From positions 168,501 to 232,500 of the forward strand of contig JAQFVV010000256.1 in the NCBI GenBank assembly GCA_028023455.1: DNA of 64,000 nt, given 5' to 3'. Of the stretch, positions 35,649 through 48,450 are shown in pieces. The DNA is from Epiperipatus broadwayi (Eukaryota > Onychophora > Udeonychophora > Euonychophora > Peripatidae). The notes below the pieces were generated by a model. The model was not told the origin of the DNA, searched no databases, and worked only from the letters and a program-made list of their open reading frames with translations. Each line of letters opens with the position of its first letter. The first letter of the stretch is position 1. The translations under genes and the position numbers were made by a program.

Positions 35649-37508
35649 TGAAGCTGGAAATATAGTACATATTTCTGCTTCGCCTAGTGCCAATGTCATC
35701 AGCACTAGTCTGGGTTTGAACCACCTTATTAACTGACACCCATCTCATATTAGGTGGTAGTATATTTTAAGCAATATTATAATCGTTTATATTTCATTAA
35801 TCTTATTTTATAATTAAAACTAATCTTTTTATATTAGTTTATTTATTCTATATTTGTAAAAATGTATATTGTGTTTATTTTATTAAATTGGCATTTATAT
35901 GTAATTGAATCCTAGATACCTATAAAATGTTACAAATATTTTAAATTCTTCATTAAAGTTCTTTTTTTTTAAATTAATCAGTTGGTAACATTTTATATTT
36001 ATCTTTTGATAAATGTACATTAAAGGATCAATTATATTTTGTAGATTTCTATTTAAGTTTATTTCACATATCAGTTTGAAAGTCATTGTACCACATTTCT
36101 AAAATTTTCCTGAATAAAATCTACATTTTTGTTAATCTAAACCTTAATTAAATAGATTTTGTTAGTACAATGACTGATAAACTTAATATGCTTGTTGTTG
36201 TTTTTTTAATTAGCAAATCAACCCCTTGGGGCATGTTCATGCAGAATTATAGATTTTCCTCCCAAGCAGGTACCAACCTGAGAGAAACAGTTAGAGTGAT
36301 TGCAATTGGCAGTTGTCACTGTAGATTCAATCCTTTAGATAAAGATCAGAACACATAAATAAGGCAAAATTTGATAAGAAATAATTTTTTGTTGAAATTT
36401 ATCTGAAGAGAATAGTTTAGAGATATAGTACATCATGCCTACCAAATGACTGGCTAAAAGATCGACCATTGCTTTCCGGAGCTCTGTCCCACCAGCTCAT
36501 CAATGCCTTTCGAGTGCTTTAAACATCTAGCCAGAGACTGTATGTGTCGAGGAAGCCTGAAATGATCTGACGATATTAACTGCCTGTATTAACTGATTGA
36601 TTCTGAGGTAACGTCCAATTTGCCACAAGCCATTGATTTTATTTTACTTGTTTTCAAAATCTATATTAATTTATATTTTATATATCTGTGTAATGTTTAT
36701 ACGGCTTAGTTTAAAATGCGTCTTTTAATTTTATTCAATTTAAAATATCAATTCTTATAAAATCTCACATTATTTGATGCGGCAAATTAAATTAATTTTT
36801 GTCAGTTTGTTTACATTATTTGACTTACTGAAATTGCCAAATACAAAATTCAATGAGCTATTAACTTTAAATTTTCCCCCTGTTATTTTTTTTAAGTTAA
36901 AAATCATTACACTTAAAAATCATTACAGGACACTTACTTCCTGTAAATTACTTAATAGAAAAGCTTGTTTAGTTTTGTACCTTTTATATTATAAATCCAT
37001 TTTAAATTTATTTATGATTGAAATTATTTTAAAAGTATCTTATTATCGCCTCCAATTTAAAATAAGCCCTGTAATTATTTCTGAAAGAATAAAGAATTTT
37101 AGGGAATCAATTAAGTAAAATCTATTATAGCATTTTGTCAGTATATGTTTCATACATATATATTTTTATTTGTCAAAATAGTAAAAAAAATTGATGTATA
37201 ATTTATTATGCTTTATATTGTCAAACTTCATCAGAAGTGAGTTTGATATTCAATGCCCCATCTATGTTAATTAAAAGTCTTATTTTGTAATCTTTCATAA
37301 ACTATTTAATAACTTTATTGATAATGAAATATTTTTAAAGTGAGGAAAACAACTTATATTTTAAAATTTAATTCTTGAATTCCTTTTTCTATATTATGTT
37401 TTATGATCTGTTCAGTAATTGCCTAAGGCCTCTGGGACTTTCCATCATGTTAGGGAGCTGACTATTTTAATCAGGAATTAAGTGATTAATTTTGTTAGTG
37501 ATACACTA

Positions 37509-37510
37509 TA

Positions 37511-37581
<71 letters not shown>
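37509..37581. repeat. (TATC)n-(TA)n microsatellite
   Basis: Eleven or so TATC units running into TA units. Copy 1 of the large repeat has only a short TA run here. Confidence 0.9.
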
Positions 37582-37584
<3 letters not shown>

Positions 37585-38137
37585 TAAGGCATTAATGTTT
37601 TTATAGCTACAACCATTCATTTATTATTTTGCTATGCTACTTACTCATCAGGACCTTCGGAAATTTAACTATGACCAGTACAATTTTTCACACTCCCTCA
37701 AAGTAGACATAGTTCATACCAAGGGATTCTTGTCAGGCATTGCTATTAAGATGTGTATGGGAAGTCCAGCACATCAAAACTATTTTATTATTATTCAGAG
37801 ACATGCTTTGGCTAGAGGGCCAACATTTCTCTTATCTACCTGTACATATCAGGAATTTCTTTTAGTAAAGCCACCCAGAGGTTCATAACAGACCTCATTT
37901 ATTTTGTTGTAATGTATAATAGCATATTGCCTTCTTCATCATTTTATATCTTTATTTAGCAAACCTGAAATGCTCTCTGCCATGATGGCACGTCCTTCAC
38001 AAACAAAATCCCAATTAATTAAATCTGACTGTATAACTGTCAATTATTTATTTAAGAACTATTTTGCTTCCCACACTCGTTATATACAAATGATTTTAAA
38101 TGTAATAGTGTTTTAAATGCCCATCTTTCATATTTTG

Positions 38138-38139
<2 letters not shown>

Positions 38140-38208
<69 letters not shown>
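38140..38208. repeat. (TA)n microsatellite
   Basis: About 70 bp of TA with one interruption. The matching site in copy 1 is only about 14 bp. Confidence 0.9.
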
Positions 38209-38824
38209 ACAGATTTATTTGTAATATCTTATTTTATTGCTGATTGGTTTTGGCCGACCAATTAACAAACTTTTACATTGTTTGTCAAAGCTGCATCAAA
38301 ATGAATTAAAGAAAATAACCAAGTTGTATAAACAAAGACTACTTATTTTGTACTAAATTCCTTAATAAATTCCTATAATATTGTTATTTTAAATAAGCTT
38401 AGTTTGTCATCACTCCCAATCTCTAAGGTTAATTTCTCTACTTATTGAAATATTTCTTTGATTTAAATTCACTTCTGTGTAATGTTGCCGTAAAGAATTA
38501 TCATTATTACGGTTCAAACCATTAATAATCAATCAAATCATATCTGTACCATTCTGCAATCATCAGAATCTGTTAAATCATTAAATTTTCATATAAACCC
38601 TTTATTATTTTGAGTCTCTATGTGAACCATGACCTCCAGCTGGAATGGAATAAAACCAAGCACTGCTAGTGTCATCACAAACGTTATCCGTTAGTCAGAG
38701 AGGCAATAGTTTAGGCAAATAGGTTAGGATCCATCCTTGTCCTGACATATGTATCTTGTGCATGGTTGGATTCAATGCATTTTTGCTTGGATTATTGGTC
38801 TTGTTGAATACACAATTTTGACCG

Positions 38825-38971
38825 GCAATATATATATAAATTCTAAATAGGTACAATTATAATAAATTTTATTTTTTATAAACCTTATCATTTTTAAATA
38901 TAAATTAAAATTTAAAATTTTTATGGGCCACAGATACACAATATATATATATATAAAATACATATTTTGCG

Positions 38972-39004
<33 letters not shown>
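38825..39004. repeat. AT-rich junction with TA arrays
   Basis: Starts directly at the end of repeat copy 2; TA arrays at 38939-38956 and 38974-39003. Confidence 0.6.
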
Positions 39005-39007
<3 letters not shown>

Positions 39008-42000
39008 ACCCTTTTGTTCAGGTTAGAATGGATTATTTCTAATAATTTACTGAAAATTTTTAAATTTTGAAGTTGGGTAAAGGATGATGTATGTTGTGTG
39101 CTAATAATCTTTGAATAATTTAGTTAGGGCAAGTAAAATAATTAATGTATAGTATTAGGTTGGTATTTGTAAGAAAACAGTTAACTAAAAATCATTATAA
39201 GATTGTATATTTGGAGAATTGGCCATAATAAATATGGATTTAATAAGTCTTATAAATAATAATTAGAGTAAATTTTAAAAGTAATGCTTTAAAGTTAAAC
39301 GAATAGATTTAGTAATAATAATTGTATTTAATGGCTATATTTTTAAAATCATTTGATTAAAAAATAATAAGGTGGAAGAAAAGTGTATTTTTTTGGTTTT
39401 ATAATAATAAAATAATTATTTTAAAATTGTGCTATAATAGTGGTTATGTAACATTTTGTAAATTAAATTATTATTTTAGTTTTATTTAAATTATTATCGC
39501 CTTATTTAGTTTTGTAAATCACGTGACGCACACCTGTGTTTGAAAATAGAATAATATTATCTGTTATAAATGTTAAATTGGATTTTAAAAGTGAATATAA
39601 TAAGTAAAATTAGATTTATGTTTTTTGTTGAAAATAAATACGTTAAGTTCAAAATAAAGGTAGAAATGGTAATAAATATTGAAATGTGATTTTTAAAAAT
39701 TATTTTAGAGTCTTTAGTAAGTGAAAATAAAATGTGAAAATTATGTAAGAATTGAATAATATAATAAAAATAAATATTTAGTAAATTATTATTAACTTTA
39801 ACTTTAAACCAATGTTCGTGGTCCCAGATAATTTGAGGCCAGGATTGTTTAATGGACCAATCAAAATTGGAATGAGCTGGAGTATTTAAGAGCTGTTTAA
39901 ATTTTGGCAGACGATTATTAAGCTGTTATCTCATTCTACCAATGTACTATTATAACATTGTTAGTATTTCAACAATTTTGGTAAAGTATTTAGCAGTGTA
40001 ATAATCCATTTTATTTAGCTTCAATTTTTATAAAAATACAGCATTTTATTATTACAAGATCATGATATGGAGAAAGAGGGATAAAACTTAAATAATTCCT
40101 TACTTAGCTGATTTGTTTTCATTCAATTTGTCATCAACTTAAACATGAAGAAGTCATCACTAAATATAAAAAAATTAATGGAAGTATTCACATATTATTA
40201 TCGTATAAAGTATATAATTTTGCCTGTGTTGATAAGTCATATTGATTTACGACTAAATTTCATAAAAGAACGTCATGGAGAAAAATATAAAAAAAAAAAA
40301 AATTTTCATTAAAAGATATAAAGTGAAATGATGTAATATATTTTATGAAGAAAATTTATTTAAAATACAATGGAAAAATACTTTTAAAGGAAAAAAAACT
40401 TTTAAATTTGACCGAACAATTATTTTAGAACGTGGAGATATTTCTTTCTGAAGAAATATTGGAAATATTTTAAAATTGAATTTTTCCTAGAAAATATAAG
40501 ATCATTTGTGAGTATGTGACTTATATTCTATTTTAAAAAATATTACAAGTTAGTCATTAAGGTATGCGGGTCATACAAAAGTTTATTTAAATTATTTGGG
40601 AAAATAATTGAAGTTATTTGAAAATATTGGGAGAAGTATTGGTTGTATCAGAAGATATTAATCCTCAGTAAATATGGAAAAGTTACAAGAATTTGGAAAA
40701 TTATCTTGACGAAGAGTATTTAAAATTAGATATTTACCTAACAATACCTGTTTAAAGATTTAAAGTTTTGGAGATAAAAAAAAATATTAATTATATAAGT
40801 GTAAGTCTTATAGAATAAAAGTAAACGTACCATATTTAACTTGAACTGTCATATTGGATTATATATTACAATGCTAAGAACTGAAGCATGCATGATTATT
40901 GATGTCAAAAGTATGTTATTAATATTTTTTACCAGGAGAAAAGATACTTCCTGTAATGAACTTATTATCAAGAAAAGAACATTTCATTGTAAGAAATTCT
41001 AATAAAATTATTGTAAATATGGTTTTAAAATTAATTTTTTACTAACACAATTACAGTAATATTTATTCATAGTATAAATATAGCATAGAAACAGAAAACA
41101 TTAAATTATTTACTAACTTAGTAATTAAATTTTATTGTAAAAAAAAAAATCTTTAACTTAGTATATTTTAAAGTGTGATAATGTGGAATAAACGATAATA
41201 AAATGTTTATTTAGATCATAATCCAGAAGACATCACTAAGTAATTGCCAACAGAAATTACTTATGGTAATAATGTAAATTATTAATAGTTTTAAAATGTG
41301 TTTATTTTATACGGATGGATGCATATATAAAACACACACCTACACATATTTTATCATTTGTTTAGTTATTTAACAATATGCATAATTTTAATGATATTGT
41401 AAAGATATTTAAACATAAAAGAAATTTAAGTATATGATTCTATTAAAACTGAATTGGATGTTTTGTTGAATAATTTAAAGTGTTAAAAATATGACACTGA
41501 TTGTTTGTACTAAAGTTTGAGAACTATTAAAGAATGAAATAATCTTGTCTTATTAGTTAGTTAGACTGTTATTCTAAAAATGAATTTATTTGTTATTATA
41601 GAAATGAGGATGAATTTAGCGATGTAAATTGGTGAATTTTAAATGCTAATATCTGAGTATTAGGTTATATAAGACCAGGATAAAATTGTATGTAGGTTTA
41701 TTTATATGGGAAGAAGAATATACTATATTGATGTTTATACAAGTATAGCTAACATAGCCCTATATCTTGTGTATATTCATGGCAGTGTTTATTTTTCTAT
41801 GTGTTAAAGCTTAATGTGCCATAGTGCTGCATGAATAGCCTGGACATTATACTTGGTAAAAGAGGTTATTAAACAAATAAGTTATACCTCAGTTCATGTA
41901 CACTGTGCCCATGATGGTTAGTTGATAAAGGTGTTAAGTTGAAGTTATAGTTTACCCCATATGCCTACTAGTTTATGTGTTATTGTAATTTATTGGATTA

Positions 42001-43519
42001 CATTGTAAAAGATGGTTGTTTTAAAATTGGAAATAATAAATAGGTTTGGAAATAGAGATTTGTTAAATTGGATAAGATAAGTTATGTTGATTAGAGTAAA
42101 ATAAGTGTAAAAATTATAAGAACATAATTTCATCAGTGAAAGAATCAGAAATCTTTTATAGTTAAAATAATATTTATTTTTTATAAAATAAATAGTTGAT
42201 AATTTAAAAGAATTTATAATATTACTTAATTATTAAGAATTTTTTTAAAAAGACATACTTATAATGCATATTTTTATTTATGATTAAAGGTAATAGACTG
42301 AATCGTGTTGAATGAATGAAAGTAGTCGTAAGTTTTACAAAAATAATTTTATAACAACACACTAATACATACATGATATTTAAAGTTAAAGTAATAATTA
42401 GTAAGTAGCTTAGTTTGATGGTATGCTATGAATTAAGGTTGTTCATATAAATATTGAAAAATGACTATACAGAAGAATAAATAATTTTTAAAAACTAAAT
42501 AACAATGAAATATCGAATAACTGTAATAAAAAAAGTTATATAATGATATTTTAAAAAATAAGAAATATTTTATTTAAGAAATGTTCTGTATATTATATTT
42601 TAAGTCATTTGTTTTGTCTTGAAAAAGTACCTGAATATAAATAGAATTCTATCAAAATGTAAATAATGTAAATAATTTTATTGTGAAGTTTGTTAATAAA
42701 ATTGTTAAAATTGTTTTATAAGTCTTGGTGTTGACTCAATTTCTTCACATCACAATTACATAATCACAGATAATTATAATTAAGACATAATATTTGCACA
42801 TCATAAATAAAATTTTATTTAAGAGTTATACTATTTTATTGATATATTTTATTTAAGAAGTTTTACTTATTGTATTATTATGATGGTCATGGAATAATTA
42901 CCAAAGATTTACATTAAATTATCTTAGTAATGATTGCCACATATTATAATATCATACTAAATATATTTATTTAAGATACCATATGGATAATAGAAAATTA
43001 TATTACATTTTTTATTATAAGATATACAAGAATAACATTATAAATAGAAAGATAGGAGAGTGAATTATAGATTAAAGATTAGTATTATTAATATTATTAA
43101 ATTGTAGTTAGGAATGATATTAAATTAGTTTTGAGAAAGATATTTAAATTAATTTGTTAAAGGTAATTTACTTAATTAGTTTTGATTAAAGACGTAAGAG
43201 TACTATGAATGTAGTATTTAAGTAATAGGAATAAGGATAGTATTCTTATGCCATTAAGGTGATATCCAGTGGGAGATTAGCTTAATGTATTCGCTCTGCC
43301 ACTTGTAAACTCACTTCATAGTCTTATAATTTGATTAGATATCAATTTTTTTCATTTTATAAACCATAACTATATTATTATTTATTAATCAAATTAATTT
43401 AATCATTGATAGTCTTAAAAATATAGTTATTGTTAATTTAGATACATTTTAGATAAACATAGTTATTTATCTGAGCTAGATCAAGTGATTATAATTATAT
43501 ATTTCCTGGAGGTGAGGGT

Positions 43520-43520
<1 letters not shown>
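39005..43520 (+). other. 4.5-kb ORF-free block with G-over-C excess on the plus strand
   Basis: No ORF above 60 codons and no dispersed repeat identified. Most lines contain clearly more G than C on the plus strand (for example 40561-40620 has about 14 G to 3 C), unlike neighbouring regions. A TATA-like GTATTTAAGAGCTG lies at 39883-39896. It could be a long non-coding transcript, an old element, or a strand-skewed region; nothing decides between these. Confidence 0.35.

Positions 43521-43605
<85 letters not shown>
43521..43605. repeat. (TA)n microsatellite
   Basis: About 85 bp TA with a single GTA interruption. Gives a spurious Ile-Tyr frame. Confidence 0.95.
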
Positions 43606-43607
<2 letters not shown>

Positions 43608-43906
43608 CTGGGCTCCATTAATGTATTATTAACAGTAATATTATAGCAGAGCAGATTACGGCAGGTGCAACTCAACAAGTATTTACATATATTTGAACCA
43701 TAATAATATTTTATTACATATGTGTGTGTATGCGTGTAAAGATGTTATTTATTTTATAAAATTCATAATTTGTGAGATTTATATATAATGGAATTAATTA
43801 AGTTTCTACCTGATTAAAATGTATGGGTGTATCTGTTATTATTTGTGTAAAATGCAATATATTAAAAATTCTAATATCTTTTTACAGATATATATATATA
43901 TATATA

Positions 43907-44020
43907 TGTTTTGACAAGACAACACTTTCCTTCAACTTGCTTAAAAAATCAGTATTTATCATGTGGCTTTTTTTTTTTTTTCACTCAGTTGAAGAATAGT
44001 GTTATCTTGACGAAAAGTTG
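43907..44020. repeat. Inverted repeat with ~30-bp arms, PLE-tail-like
   Basis: The left arm (43907-43937) contains GACAAGACAACACTTTCC and the right arm (43987-44020) contains its imperfect complement GAATAGTGTTATCTTGACG, about 50 bp apart. The right arm reads TTGAAGAA ... GACGAAAAG, resembling the CTGA...GAAA boxes of PLE tails. No PLE coding sequence lies beside it. Confidence 0.45.
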
Positions 44021-44242
44021 ATATATTTACTTTAATATTATTTTATTAAATACAGTTGTATCCGAAAACATTATTTTATAAAACATCTTTGTCCACGAAA
44101 ACATTCATTTCAATATACTGTATATATATTGGTGACTTTTGGTATTAAAGAAAATCAATTATTATATTAAAAAGCAAGCAAAATTCTCCATACAGTAGTT
44201 GCCTGTTTTAATAACAATAATGTGCTAGCATAAGAAATAGTG

Positions 44243-44312
44243 ATCATGTGATGTTTAGTGGTTTTACATTAAAAAGCCCGACTAATTTAAAAAATCTGAG
44301 TTCAACTACCTC
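44243..44312 (+). mobile_element. Possible SINE head (ATCATGTGATG family), copy 1
   Basis: ATCATGTGATGTTTAGTGGTTTT (A-box-like TTTAGTGGTT) and, 40 bases on, GAGTTCAACTACC (B-box-like). The first part recurs at 61852-61880 (minus) and 63925-63965 (plus), so it is a dispersed family. Confidence 0.4.
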
Positions 44313-46209
44313 AAAAATGTCTACCTTTACCTGGATTTTAATTATAGATTGTGAAATGTTAGTAACCCTCATACTATGAGATTTGTACATTAAATTTTTT
44401 ATTTATTTCCCTTGAAATTATTATAATTTTATAGATTAAATAGTTCTATAAGGGTTTTTTTTACTAGTTAAATTAAATCCCAAATGTATTTTTTTTATTA
44501 TTTTAGCTTAACCGTTTCTCAAATTCATAGGAGGCGTAGCTATCTTGCTTGCCGTGACTGTAATACTTTTTCTAACTCTGTTTATCCATTAAAATGTTTT
44601 TAATATTTTTTGTTCTTAAAAAAAAAAGATTTATTTATTGTATTTGAAATGAATTGAAAATCATAAATTAATTCCTCTCCACTCAGTATTTAATGTTTCT
44701 AAATTCTAAAAAGTAATAATTAGGTTTATTTTGAATATTAATAATTTATTTAAATTGCAAAACTATTTTACAATAAATTTAATTTTCAAAAATATTCTTT
44801 AAATCTACTTTTAAGAATTAAAAGTACAATAAAAACAAATTAATTACAGCACCTTTGCATAAACATAAAAGCAATTGTTAAAAGCAATATATATATATAT
44901 GAAAATAATTGTGAATGAAGCAGAACATATAAACTAAAATATTAAAGATAAATTCAATAATTGCCCAGATTTTAATAACAGTCGAAAGTTATAATGTCTC
45001 CATAAAGTTAGATTAAGAAAGAAACATATTTTATTTGAATTGTGATTTTGGAAATTTAGGTAAGAAAGGGGAAAAAATTAGTTCCTTTTAAAAATCTTTA
45101 CTTGAAAGAAAATGAAAAAATGAAGCTGGTAATGATGAAATTTATCAATATAAAAAGTTCATTAAAAAAATTATGAAATTGAAGTGAAATTTCAAAGTAA
45201 AGAAATAATAAACGTTCTATTATAAATTTCTGTTGAAGGTAAAAAAAAAAATTGAAAAAGAAGAGTTGATTGATGATCTAAAAGAAAAGTCTAGTTATGA
45301 AATTTAAAAGTAGAATAATAAGTAACAGGACTTGGAAAAGGTGGTTTAAGTTTATTACCAGTTCTGGATTTTCAAAGATAGTTAATAATGATGATAATGA
45401 AATTAAGTAAATTGGTATAGTATTCAGAATATACCTATGTTTTTTTTTACAAATAAACTTAAAACATAAAGCTGAATTATTGTGAATTATATTTTTTTAT
45501 TGCTTGTTATCATTTTACATAGAAAGGTTTATTTGTCCAAGCAATAAAATTATTTTCTATTACCTGCTTGGAAAAAAAAATCTCTTGGTCTTATTCTCAA
45601 CTCACTAAAATGAAAGAACAAAAAAATATTTATCTGATTGAGTATAAACCAAAGTTAAAATAGAAAACAGTTTGCAAACAGAAAACCAATTGTTTAAAAC
45701 AATCAAAATTTAAAAAGAAATATATAAAAAAATCCAGTTTATAATAATATAGAATGAATATAATTACATAACAATATATATGATTAATTTACTTATTACT
45801 GAATCATAAAATACTTAGATACTTGGAGTAAACATTGTAATTGAGAAGATCATTTGAAATAATGTCATTGGCTAATTCAACTTTTTAATATTTCCTTTAA
45901 GTAAATTAATTTTATTGTACTTATAGTTATAACATTAGTTTTTTTGATTTTTAATGAAGCAAACTTTCTCTGCTGTTCTAGTTAGTTTCAGTTTGGCTTT
46001 GGATGAAATTAAAGTGGTCTCCAAATATTACTAGATTTCATGATTTTTTTCATGATTGGATTTCCTGGAGAAGGAGTACAAAAAAGTGAGAGAAGAATCT
46101 TTTGATCCAGACCTTGAGTTAAAATTACATTACATTAATAAGACTTAAATTGCCAATAAACATCACATTACCACCATCTCTTATGCTTGTGTATAACTGC
46201 TGTTAAAAC
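44313..46209. other. AT-rich non-coding stretch
   Basis: No clear gene. 45100-45420 is purine-rich on the plus strand and gives Glu/Lys-rich peptide scraps in several frames, possibly a decayed ORF, but no family is recognisable. Confidence 0.3.
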
Positions 46210-46291
46210 AGGCAAAACTCACTATACATGTTGCCACACACAGCTTACTCTAGCTTGCTGTGTGTGGCAATATATATAGTAAGTTTTGCCT
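46210..46291. repeat. Hairpin repeat with 35-bp arms
   Basis: Arms 46210-46244 and 46257-46291 are nearly perfect reverse complements (AGGCAAAACTCACTATACAT and on through GCCACACACAGC). A single arm with its neighbouring AAGCTAGAGTAA recurs at 57740-57786, which indicates a dispersed family. Confidence 0.75.
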
Positions 46292-47292
46292 ACTTTAAGA
46301 CTTAAATTGCAAAATAATGAATAAATTATAATCTTAAGATGAGCAACAAACATATAAACATGAAATGATATTGGTAATTCCGTTTTTAAATCTGGGTACA
46401 ACCAGTTGATTTTGAATAGAAGAAAGTTTTTTTTACAAAATAATCTAAATATCTATGTGTGTTTGTCTGTTTTTGGCATTCATACTTTTATTATATCAGT
46501 AACACTTTACAAAGAAAATACAAAGTTTTAAAAAATGTCTTTCAAAGTTTAAATTAAGATGTAGTTGACAATTTAATGAAATAGTGTTAAATGGAGCAAG
46601 ATATAATTTACTAATTGGAGAAGCATAATTTTATTAATATCATATAATTTATTAATGCTGCTGCTATTTTATTAATAGTAATGGAGTCGCAGTAGTCTAT
46701 CTAGTCAAACAATATAAAAGCAAAAGGACCTTCATGATTACATTGAAAACAGTTTTATTTTTATTTTTGATTTGATTATCAATGCTATATCATTAATTTT
46801 CTATTATTCTAATGGTTTACTGTTCAACTGAGCTATCTTTTATCACAATAGACAATAGACTATAAAATTATATAAATTATATATTTTATAGAAAACATTT
46901 CACTACTGCTTTTTATCAGTTTTATGAAAGTCATTATATTGAAATAAGAAATTGAACTTATTATATATCCATAAACTAATGAATTGATATTTTTTGACGC
47001 ATAGTATTTAGTTATATTATTTGGTAGTTTTAGGAGTGTTTTAACCATTCCACATCTACATTATTGAGAGTTATTGTATTGATACAAAAATCTATGCAAA
47101 ATATATTTTTTATATTTTATTGATTTCTCAATAAATATTTTACAAAGTTAAAATACAGAACATAAATTAAATATCAAACTCATCAACATCTTTACTTAAA
47201 TTGATTATCAATGTAAACTTGACTTATTGAAGTAACCCACAAAATATATATAAAATTGTGTGTTGTAATTCTTAAAGATGATATATATATAT
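46292..47292. other. AT-rich non-coding stretch
   Basis: Nothing recognised; a 62-codon minus-strand frame at 46860-47048 has no recognisable content. Confidence 0.3.
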
Positions 47293-47540
47293 ATGATCAA
47301 CAGATGGCGTTTTTACCAAAAACACGATCAAGCGTTTGTTTACATAAACGATCAAAGAGTCAGAATTAACTATCTCTTTCGTTTTAGCCCACTTTCAGAT
47401 CAGATGACAGCAAAATAGCTTGAAATCAGCTGATCTGAAAGTGGGCTAAAACGAAAGAGATAGTTAATTCTGACTCTTTGATCGTTTATGTAAACAAACA
47501 CTTGATTGTGTTTTTGTTAAAAACGCCATCTGTTGATCAT
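47293..47540. repeat. Fold-back (MITE-like) element with 111-bp arms
   Basis: Arms 47293-47403 and 47430-47540 are near-perfect reverse complements around a 26-bp spacer. Ends read ATGATCAACAGATGGCG. TA-rich on the left flank. Non-coding and low in mutations between arms, so either young or kept homogeneous. Confidence 0.8.
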
Positions 47541-47890
47541 AAATACAAGCGTTAGCAGTTTTTAACGTGATTAAAACTTGTTTTTGTTTTTCATAAATCT
47601 ATATATATATATATGGATGGCTGCAGAAAGGAGTTTTGCTATTAACTGAAAGGAGACCCTTTGATTCCTCTTGGACGCCTTAAAGGAACCGAGCAGGGCA
47701 AATTCCTAATGTCCACACCATACGCTCTTGTCGTTGCAGCTGTTATTACTATGTGATTATTCATATAGTATACGAACATGGATGGGCTGCTCACCAACAT
47801 GCATTAGCCAGCGTGGTGAGTTTATTGGCTTTTTACCTCTGAGTTTAAGATCAAGAAACACCATGGTCTTTCTTCTCAGTGCCTGATAAG
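47541..47890. other. Unassigned stretch, GC-richer
   Basis: 47615-47890 is clearly less AT-rich than its surroundings, with phrases such as GCATTAGCCAGCGTGG. It joins the LINE tail without a visible boundary. I cannot assign it; it may be a separate repeat or a rearranged part of the LINE. Confidence 0.35.
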
Positions 47891-48150
47891 GCAGAATGAA
47901 GTGGAGTTGGGCTGGACATATTGTTAGAAGAGATGATAATAAATGGACAATTGAAATTTTAAACTGGATTCCAAGAGATTGTAAAAGACCCAGAAAGAGA
48001 CCACATGTGAGATGGATGGATGAAATAAGAAAGTGTGCAGGGGTGTGTGGAGAAGACAAGCTAAAGATCGGAGAAGATGGATTAAACTTGGAGAGACCTT
48101 CATCCTGCAGTGGATTGATAATGGTTGATAATGATATATATATAACAAGA
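47891..48150 (+). pseudogene. LINE C-terminal fragment
   Basis: Open frame (47896-48183) beginning MKWSWAGHIVRRDDNKWT, then LNWIPRDCKRPRKRPHVRW and MDEIRKCAGV. WAGH(I/V)xR...W...PR...RPxxRW is the conserved end of the RT-ORF in a common animal LINE group. The rest of the RT is missing, a typical 5' truncation. Other copies of this tail are at 18000-18190 (plus) and 19119-19310 (minus). It ends in a GATAAT-type tail at about 48115-48140. Confidence 0.8.
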
Positions 48151-48209
48151 AACAAATTGTGTTATGTGTTACTTGCTTTTTAGATAGTATTAAAATGTTC
48201 ACTAGAGTG

Positions 48210-48450
48210 AGCTTACCAATAGCTCCAAACAAGCTTAAATTTATAACTGCTGAAAGAGAAAGAATTCAAAATCTCTATCGGAAAGTCCTCATCTCCAGAC
48301 TAATTGGTTTTGAGCTTATGGCTCACCTCAGTGAGAAGATATGACTCCAAACCCTAGATCCAAAATACCAACTCAAAAGTCAGCACTTATTTAATATGTT
48401 ACTATCAATTTGAAAACCTGAAGTTTTCAGACATGTAAATGTCTTCAAAT
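48210..48450 (+). repeat. Unit related to the 57.5-59.2 kb repeat
   Basis: Shares CCAGACTA...TTTTGAGCTTATGGC..ACC.CAGT.AGAAG with 57845-57885, and has a GAAAAC...GTTTTC hairpin near 48412. It lies directly upstream of a PLE fragment. Confidence 0.4.

Larger units (their letters stand above)
35649..38824. repeat. 3.1-kb direct repeat, copy 2
   Basis: Second copy, about 110 bp longer, mainly because of (TATC)n/(TA)n expansion at 37509-37581 and (TA)n expansion at 38140-38208. Point differences are scattered at a few per hundred bases, so the duplication is not recent. Small frames inside (36170-36358, 36774-37118, 37634-37888) show no recognisable domain. Confidence 0.85.

Noticed and set aside
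28537-38824. 3.1-kb repeats as ordinary LTRs
   Set aside because: No TG...CA inverted ends at both borders, no PBS next to either copy and no pol between them.
43264-43340. tRNA-like stretch with TTAGCTTAATG and CTTGTAA
   Set aside because: No B box at the right distance and no acceptor pairing; kept out as chance similarity.
43481-43678. Ile-Tyr-rich frame on the minus strand
   Set aside because: Produced by the (TA)n microsatellite.
47757-48232. Two minus-strand frames over the LINE tail
   Set aside because: The plus strand has the recognisable WAGHI...RPxxRW protein; these are its antisense.
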